Assembly (NCBI RefSeq): GCF_028292925.1
Contig: NZ_JAQGLK010000014.1
Coordinates: 1 to 35,910 of the forward strand
Direction: 5' to 3'
Source of the DNA: Sphingomonas bacterium
Lineage (GTDB): Bacteria; Pseudomonadota; Alphaproteobacteria; Sphingomonadales; Sphingomonadaceae
DNA: 35,910 nt
This document shows positions 30,940 through 35,910 of this stretch, piece by piece. The notes under the pieces were generated by a model. The model was not told where the DNA came from, made no database searches, and saw nothing but the letters and a program-made list of their open reading frames with translations. Within the stretch, counting starts at the first letter, position 1, and the number at the start of each line of letters is the position of its first letter. The translations under genes were made by a program, and so were the position numbers.

Positions 30940-31802
30940 GGCACCGGACGCAGCTTCGCGTCGGGCCGGTGGGCTTCCGAGTCGGATCGGCGTGGGCGGC
31001 CCCGATCGTGGCGCTCGAACGGCTCTACGCCGGCTACCCGCTGCCACGGGACGGTGTTCCGGATTTCACCGTTCGGCTGGAGCCGGAACGTCCGTGGCGC
31101 CGCTGGCTGCGCCCGTCCATTGCGGTACGCGGCGATTACACGCTGCCGGATGCCGCGCCGCTCGCTCTCGCGCACGGGCTGCTGGCGGCCGAACTGGCGA
31201 TGAACCTGCAGATGGCGCTCGGGCAGCGGCGCTACCTGCTGCTGCACGCATCGACGGTTGAGCGGGACGGGCGTGCGCTGCTGATGACCGGCGAATCCGG
31301 CGCCGGCAAGTCCACGCTGGCGGCCCTGCTCGGCGAGCGCGGCTGGCGGTTCATGGGCGACGAGTTCGCGTTGCTCGATCCGGCGACGGGGCGGGTCCAC
31401 GCCTTTCCCCGCGCGGTCAGCCTGAAGAATGCGGCCATCGATGTCATGGCCGCGGAGGTGCCGGCTTCCAGGCTGGGGCCGGTGCTGGCCGGCACGCCCA
31501 AGGGCACGATCCGCCACCTCCGCCCCGCCGACGACGCCATCGCGAGAATGGACCAGCCGGCAACGCCTGCGTTGCTGCTGTTTCCGCGGTTCGGCTTTGC
31601 ATCGGCGCTGCGCGGTGTGGGGGCGGCCGAGGTGTTCGTGCGGCTGACGCAGGCCTCCACCAATTACGTCGCGATGGGAGAGGCAGGCTATAACGCACTG
31701 CGATCAGTGGTGGAAAACATCCCCGCTTGTGCGATCGACTATCCGGATACCGGCTCTGCGATCGATCTGGTCGAGCAACTGTGGGCGGAGCTTGGGCGGT
31801 GA
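30936..31802 (+). CDS. HprK-related kinase
   Basis: A 288-residue protein with the ATPase core of HPr kinase/phosphorylase. H104 precedes it (LLLHASTVERDG); the P loop is GESGAGKST (119-127); and FMGDEFALLD (D142, E143) stands where HprK has its paired acidic residues. The N-terminal HprK domain and the HPrK/P signature near the C-terminus are not visible, so HPr is not the expected substrate. Similar stand-alone kinases in some lasso-peptide clusters phosphorylate the peptide's C-terminal serine. It is overlapped by the PqqD-like gene and overlaps the nucleotidyltransferase by GTGA (31799-31802). Confidence 0.85.
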   Translation: MRHRTQLRVGPVGFRVGSAWAAPIVALERLYAGYPLPRDGVPDFTVRLEPERPWRRWLRPSIAVRGDYTLPDAAPLALAHGLLAAELAMNLQMALGQRRYLLLHASTVERDGRALLMTGESGAGKSTLAALLGERGWRFMGDEFALLDPATGRVHAFPRAVSLKNAAIDVMAAEVPASRLGPVLAGTPKGTIRHLRPADDAIARMDQPATPALLLFPRFGFASALRGVGAAEVFVRLTQASTNYVAMGEAGYNALRSVVENIPACAIDYPDTGSAIDLVEQLWAELGR

Positions 31803-32815
31803 GGAGCGCGCATCTGCTCGCCCGCGCGCTGACCGATCCTGCGACTACGCGCGTGCTGAACGCGGCGGGCTGGACCGCGCTGCTCACGATGGCCCGCGCG
31901 GAGCAGCTCATCGGCAGCCTGGCCTTTCGCCTGGAGGGAGTGGACGTTCCGGCCGCGGTAGGGGAGCTTCTCGCCGATGCGCGGCGCTCGGCGGTGCAGG
32001 CGCAGGTGCAGGCGCTGTGGGAGGCGGAGATGGCGCGGCGCGCGCTTGCGCCGCGGGATGTGCCGGTGATCCTGCTGAAGGGGACCGCTTACTCCGCCGC
32101 GGGGCTGTCCGCCGCATCGGGCAGGGCGATCGGCGATCTCGACATTCTCGTGCCGGAGGCGAGGATCGGCGAGGTTGAAAGTGCGCTGATCGCGGCCGGA
32201 TGGGAGTGGGTGAAGGAGGACGCCTATGACGACCTCTATTACCGCCGGTGGATGCACGAGCTTCCGCCGCTGATCCACCGCGCCCGCGATCGGATGATCG
32301 ACGTGCACCACACCATCCTGCCGCCCACGGCACGCCCCACGCCCGACGCCGCCGCGCTGATCGCGGCAAGCCTCGCGCTGCCCGGCGGCCTGCGCATCCT
32401 TTCACCCGCGGACATGGTTGTGCACTCCGCCACGCATCTGTTTGCAGACGGGGACTTGGCCGGGGGACTTCGCAACCTGTGGGATATCGACCGGCTGGTG
32501 CGCCAGTTTGCCGAACGCCCCGGCTTCTGGGAAGAACTTGGCGGTCGCGCGCAGCTCCACCAGCTTTTGCCGGCGGTCGCCCGGGCATTGCGGCTGGCGC
32601 GGGCGATCTACGCGACCCCGGTGGATGCCGCACTCGCCGGGCGCTGGCGGGTCGCCGATGGGCTGTTCCGACGGCGCCTGCTCGCAAGGGATGGCTGGGG
32701 CCGGGAACGCGACCGTGGCTTGCGCTTCGGTTTCTACATCCGGTCGCACTGGCTGCGCATGCCGCCGGCGATGCTCGCCCGGCATCTCTGGACCAAGGCG
32801 CGCAAGGGCGCCTGA
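31799..32815 (+). CDS. Nucleotidyltransferase family protein (NTP_transf_5-like)
   Basis: A 338-residue protein with the pol-beta-type nucleotidyltransferase signature GRAIGDLDILVPE (metal ligands D113 and D115) preceded by VILLKGTAYSAAGL. That arrangement matches PF14907. A third acidic residue may lie in MIDVHHTIL. It is likely to transfer a nucleotide to a protein, peptide or small molecule. The start is a GTG overlapping the kinase stop. It closes the four-gene cassette and is convergent with gph 12 bases later. Confidence 0.84.
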   Translation: MRSAHLLARALTDPATTRVLNAAGWTALLTMARAEQLIGSLAFRLEGVDVPAAVGELLADARRSAVQAQVQALWEAEMARRALAPRDVPVILLKGTAYSAAGLSAASGRAIGDLDILVPEARIGEVESALIAAGWEWVKEDAYDDLYYRRWMHELPPLIHRARDRMIDVHHTILPPTARPTPDAAALIAASLALPGGLRILSPADMVVHSATHLFADGDLAGGLRNLWDIDRLVRQFAERPGFWEELGGRAQLHQLLPAVARALRLARAIYATPVDAALAGRWRVADGLFRRRLLARDGWGRERDRGLRFGFYIRSHWLRMPPAMLARHLWTKARKGA

Positions 32816-32827
32816 ACCGCGGCCGTG

Positions 32828-33499
32828 TTACCGGCTGCCGAGCTGCTCCAGCGCGCCGATCAGGTCGTCGAAATGATCGATCAGCAGATCGGCGCCAAGC
32901 TGTTCGGGGGGGCGGTCCGCAAAGCCGAAGCTGACCGCGACACAGGGTATCGCCGCTGCCCGGGCCGTATCCGTGTCGGTGATCGAATCACCCACGAAGG
33001 CGGCGCGTCCGCCGCCGGCCGCCGCGATCGCCGCGAACAACGGGGCCGGATCGGGCTTGCGGACGGGCAGCGTATCGCCGCCGACAATCGCGGCGAAGCG
33101 ATCGGTCCATCCCAGCGCCGCGACCAGCTCGCGCGCCAGCGACTCGAGCTTGTTGGTGCACACCGCCAGCGTGACCCCGCGCGCCGCCAGCACGTCCATC
33201 GCCGCCTCCACGCCAGGATAAGGCCGGGTCTCGTCCGCGATGTGATGCTCGTAATAGTCGAGGAAGATCGGGAACCCGCGCTCGACAAGTTCGGGGCTCG
33301 CGCCGCCTGTCGCTGCGAGGCCCTTCTCGAGCAGCGCCCGCGCGCCGTGGCCGACCATGTGCCGCACGGATTCGTGCGGTACGCCGGGGCGGCCGAGTTC
33401 GGCGAGCGCATGGTTCAGCGAGGCGGTGAGATCGGGCGCGGTATCGGCCAGGGTGCCATCTAGATCGAAGGCGACGACTTGGAACGGGAAGGTGATCAT
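32828..33499 (-). CDS. gph: Phosphoglycolate phosphatase (HAD family)
   Basis: A 223-residue HAD hydrolase. Motif I is VVAFDLDGTLADT (nucleophile D12, acid D14), motif II is VCTNK, and motif III/IV is KPDPAP then FVGDSITDTDTA. The helical cap between residues 20 and 85 is of the Gph type. It removes phosphate from 2-phosphoglycolate formed by DNA repair or oxygenation. The ATG at 33499 is chosen because AGGA lies eight bases before it. Divergent from glmU. A different HAD substrate cannot be excluded. Confidence 0.88.
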   Translation of the reverse strand: MITFPFQVVAFDLDGTLADTAPDLTASLNHALAELGRPGVPHESVRHMVGHGARALLEKGLAATGGASPELVERGFPIFLDYYEHHIADETRPYPGVEAAMDVLAARGVTLAVCTNKLESLARELVAALGWTDRFAAIVGGDTLPVRKPDPAPLFAAIAAAGGGRAAFVGDSITDTDTARAAAIPCVAVSFGFADRPPEQLGADLLIDHFDDLIGALEQLGSR

Positions 33500-33562
33500 G
33501 CCGGCGATCCTGTGCGCGGGCCAATATGGAATTGGCAAGCTTTCCGTGGCAGGGCGCTCCTT

Positions 33563-34939
33563 GTGACCGAACCGCTACCAGCCGCTCTCCCGCATTCTTT
33601 TGCCGCGGTGATCCTTGCCGCCGGCAAGGGCACGCGAATGCGTTCGGCCGTGCACAAGGTGCTGCACCCGATTGCCGGCCGGCCGATGCTGGCGCAGCTG
33701 CTGGGCAGCGTGGAGGCGCTGCGCCCGGCGGCAAAGATCGTTGTCGTCGGCGCGGGGCGCGAGCAGGTCGAGCCGCTCGCCACACGGGACGGCGCAACCG
33801 TGGTCGTGCAGGCCGAGCAGCTCGGCACCGGGCATGCGGTGGCCCAGGCCGCGCGGTCGCTGCCCGATTTCGACGGCGACGTTCTCGTCCTCTACGGAGA
33901 TGTGCCGCTGGTCCGCGCGGAGACGATGGCGCGGATGCTCGATCGGCTGAATGCGCAGGATGCGCCCGCGGCGGTGGTACTGGCCTTCCGCCCGGCCGAT
34001 CCGCTCAGCTACGGGCGGGTGATCGCCCGCGACGACGGCACCATTCTCAAGATGGTGGAGCATAAGGACGCCACCGCTGAGGAGCGGTCCGTAAACCTTT
34101 GTAACTCCGGCCTTCTTGCGATGCGCGCACGGGATCTGTGGGCGCTGCTCAGCCGGATCGGCAACGACAATGCGGCCGGCGAATATTATCTGCCCGACGT
34201 GGTGATGTTGGCCGCAGCGGATGGCCGGGCCTCCGCGGTGATCGAGGTCGAGGCGTGGGAAGTTGCCGGCGTCAACAGCCGCGGCGAACTCGCCGCCGTC
34301 GAAGCGGCGTGGCAGCAGCGGCGGCGCGAGGCGGCGATGGCCGAGGGGGCAACCCTGATCGCGCCCGAGACGGTGTGGTTCGCGCACGACACCGTGATCG
34401 GCCGCGACGTGACGATCGAGCCGAACGTGATCTTCGGCCCCGGAGTGCGCGTCGCGGACGGCGCCGTCCTCCACGCCTTCAGCCACATCGAGGGCGCGAC
34501 CATCGCGGAGGGAGCGACGATCGGCCCGTTCGCGCGGTTGCGCCCCGGCGCGGAGATCGGCGCGGGCGCAAAGGTGGGCAATTTCGTCGAGATCAAGAAG
34601 GCGCGGCTCGGGGCGCGGGCAAAGGCCAACCACCTGAGCTACCTGGGCGATGCCGAGATCGGCGAGGGCGCCAACATCGGTGCCGGCACGATCACCTGCA
34701 ATTATGACGGTTTCCTAAAATATCAGACGAGGGTCGGCGCCGGCGCGTTCGTGGGCTCGAACAGTGCGCTGGTCGCGCCCGTGTCGATCGGGGCGGGGGC
34801 CATCGTCGGTGCCGGATCGGTCGTGACGCGCGACGTGGCGCCGGATGCGCTCGGGCTTGCCCGCGCCGAGCAACGGGAAAGGCCCGGCTGGGCGCGCCGC
34901 TTCCGCGAGATGATGGCGACGCGCAAGCAGGCGAAGTAG
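33563..34939 (+). CDS. glmU: Bifunctional UDP-N-acetylglucosamine pyrophosphorylase / glucosamine-1-phosphate acetyltransferase
   Basis: A 458-residue bifunctional enzyme. The N-terminal uridyltransferase has LAAGKGTRM (18-26), QLGTGHA and LYGDVPL. The C-terminal left-handed beta helix has hexapeptide repeats from VTIEPNVIFGPGV, and GNFVEIKKA and NYDGFLKYQT blocks, the acetyltransferase site. It makes UDP-GlcNAc for peptidoglycan and LPS. The start is a GTG at 33563. It is followed 69 bases later by glmS, the preceding enzyme of the same pathway. Confidence 0.96.
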   Translation: MTEPLPAALPHSFAAVILAAGKGTRMRSAVHKVLHPIAGRPMLAQLLGSVEALRPAAKIVVVGAGREQVEPLATRDGATVVVQAEQLGTGHAVAQAARSLPDFDGDVLVLYGDVPLVRAETMARMLDRLNAQDAPAAVVLAFRPADPLSYGRVIARDDGTILKMVEHKDATAEERSVNLCNSGLLAMRARDLWALLSRIGNDNAAGEYYLPDVVMLAAADGRASAVIEVEAWEVAGVNSRGELAAVEAAWQQRRREAAMAEGATLIAPETVWFAHDTVIGRDVTIEPNVIFGPGVRVADGAVLHAFSHIEGATIAEGATIGPFARLRPGAEIGAGAKVGNFVEIKKARLGARAKANHLSYLGDAEIGEGANIGAGTITCNYDGFLKYQTRVGAGAFVGSNSALVAPVSIGAGAIVGAGSVVTRDVAPDALGLARAEQRERPGWARRFREMMATRKQAK

Positions 34940-34972
34940 GGACGGAAGCGGCCCGCCGGCAGTAGTGCGGGT

Positions 34973-34995
34973 GGCCGGGTACAGGGCCGGGTACA
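34973..34995 (+). repeat. Tandem 12-base repeat before glmS
   Basis: GGCCGGGTACA occurs at 34973-34983 and 34985-34995, one base apart. It lies between glmU and glmS, just before the AAGGA ribosome-binding site of glmS. It could be a binding site or a slippage product. Confidence 0.5.
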
Positions 34996-35008
34996 AGGAT
35001 AGTCGACG

Positions 35009-35910
35009 ATGTGCGGGATCGTGGGAATTTTGGGCCGGCAGGAGGTCACGCCCCGGCTGGTCGAGGGGCTGCGGCGGCTGGAATATCGCGGCTACGACTC
35101 GGCGGGCATCTGCACGATCCACGACGGCATTCTCGATCGCCGCCGGGCGCCGGGCAAGCTGGACAATCTGGCGGTTCGGCTGGCGGCCGATCCGCTGGCC
35201 GGCCATGTCGGGATCGCCCACACCCGCTGGGCGACCCACGGTGCGCCGACCGAAGACAATGCGCATCCCCATGCCACCCGGGAAGTCGCCCTCGTCCACA
35301 ATGGAATTATCGAGAACTTCAAGAGCTTGCGGGAGGAACTTGCCGCGCAGGGCCGGGTCTTTACCAGCCAGACCGACAGCGAGGTCGTCGCCCATCTGAT
35401 CTCCGCCCAGATCGAACAAGGGGTGGCACCCGCCGCCGCGGTCGCCGCCAGCCTGAAGCGGCTGCACGGCGCGTTCGCGCTGGCCATCCTGTTTCGCCAG
35501 CATCCCGATCTGCTGATCGGCGCCCGCCTCGGCTCGCCGCTGGTCGTCGGCTATGGCGAGGGGGAGACGTATCTCGGTTCCGACGCGCTGGCGCTGGCGC
35601 CGCTCACGCAGCGCATCGCCTACCTGGAGGAGGGCGACTGGGTGGTCATCACCCGCGAGGGCACGCAGATATACGACAGCCAGGATCGCCCGGTGGAGCG
35701 GCCGGTCACGGTGTCCGGCGTGACCGGGGCGATGATCGACAAGGGCAATCATCGTCACTTCATGCTCAAGGAGATTTACGAGCAGCCGATCGTCGTAGCC
35801 CAGACGCTCGGTTCGTATCTGCGCCCGCTGGAGGGCAAGGTCGCCCTGCCTCAGATGGATTACGACCTGGCCGACGTGGAGCGGGTGGTGATCGTCGGCT
35901 GCGGCACCGC
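35009..35910 (+). CDS. glmS: Glutamine--fructose-6-phosphate aminotransferase, N-terminal half (runs off the window)
   Basis: The first 300 residues of about 607. It makes glucosamine-6-phosphate from fructose-6-phosphate and glutamine. The N-terminal glutaminase has the nucleophile C2 (MCGIVGILG), the RLEYRGYDSAG block, HTRWATHG and the HNGIIENF segment. The sugar isomerase domain starts near residue 280 and is cut at VVIVGCGT. AAGGA at 34995-34999 lies nine bases before the ATG. Together with glmU it supplies UDP-GlcNAc. Confidence 0.96.
   Translation, partial: MCGIVGILGRQEVTPRLVEGLRRLEYRGYDSAGICTIHDGILDRRRAPGKLDNLAVRLAADPLAGHVGIAHTRWATHGAPTEDNAHPHATREVALVHNGIIENFKSLREELAAQGRVFTSQTDSEVVAHLISAQIEQGVAPAAAVAASLKRLHGAFALAILFRQHPDLLIGARLGSPLVVGYGEGETYLGSDALALAPLTQRIAYLEEGDWVVITREGTQIYDSQDRPVERPVTVSGVTGAMIDKGNHRHFMLKEIYEQPIVVAQTLGSYLRPLEGKVALPQMDYDLADVERVVIVGCGT

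Noticed and set aside
30195-32815. Complete lasso-peptide cluster
   Set aside because: No asparagine-synthetase-like cyclase, no transglutaminase-like leader protease and no short precursor are seen; only tailoring-type enzymes are present.

Overview
The window reads as a piece of an alphaproteobacterial chromosome, most likely Sphingomonas or a close relative (Sphingomonadaceae). The basis is high GC, frequent GTG/TTG starts, a ChpT-type histidine phosphotransferase, an RpoH with an alphaproteobacterial sequence, a DUF2794 gene, and long-form PstC/PstA proteins. Family assignments come from motifs recognised by eye; no database search was possible.

Layout. 1-2086: start of an MFS transporter (cut by the window edge), divergent from pgsA-moaD-moaE. 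2104-4849: mtgA, a beta-barrel-like outer-membrane protein, a strong bidirectional hairpin, then rpoH. 4907-9501: rluD, a JAMM peptidase, chpT, a CheA-like hybrid kinase that has a receiver where CheW would be, and an AmpD-like amidase. 9553-9945: rnpB (RNase P RNA) with a perfect 12-bp closing helix. 10031-11317: a J-domain protein, a thioredoxin-like ferredoxin and sufE. 11385-14530: a phage-shock module. pspA-pspB-pspC and two small membrane/coiled-coil genes lie on the minus strand behind a recognisable sigma-54 promoter, and pspF is divergent. 14539-18993: a DUF885 lipoprotein-like or exported hydrolase, an Lrp regulator, a histidine kinase with a degenerate ATPase domain, and tRNA-Ile2(CAT). 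19405-22771: oxyR divergent from ahpC-ahpD, then cysE and a DUF2794 gene. 22785-30101: a complete phosphate regulon, phoR-pstS-pstC-pstA-pstB-phoU-phoB, with a triple Pho box in front of pstS. 30195-32815: a four-gene, translationally coupled cassette made of an exported small protein, a PqqD-like protein, an HprK-related kinase and a nucleotidyltransferase. 32828-35910: gph, glmU and the first half of glmS.

How the genes work together. Most blocks are housekeeping or stress modules: envelope stress (psp, rpoH, mtgA, ampD-like), peroxide defence (oxyR-ahpCD), phosphate starvation (pho-pst) and cell-wall precursor supply (glmU-glmS). The least explained block is 30195-32815. Its PqqD-like, HprK-like and nucleotidyltransferase proteins match the tailoring half of some lasso-peptide clusters. 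There is no cyclase or leader peptidase, and the only obvious candidate substrate is a Tat-type exported protein of about 96 mature residues. This is the best candidate for an uncharacterised protein- or peptide-modification system in the window. A second theme is two-component signalling with unusual parts: ChpT, a CheW-less CheA and a probable pseudo-kinase.
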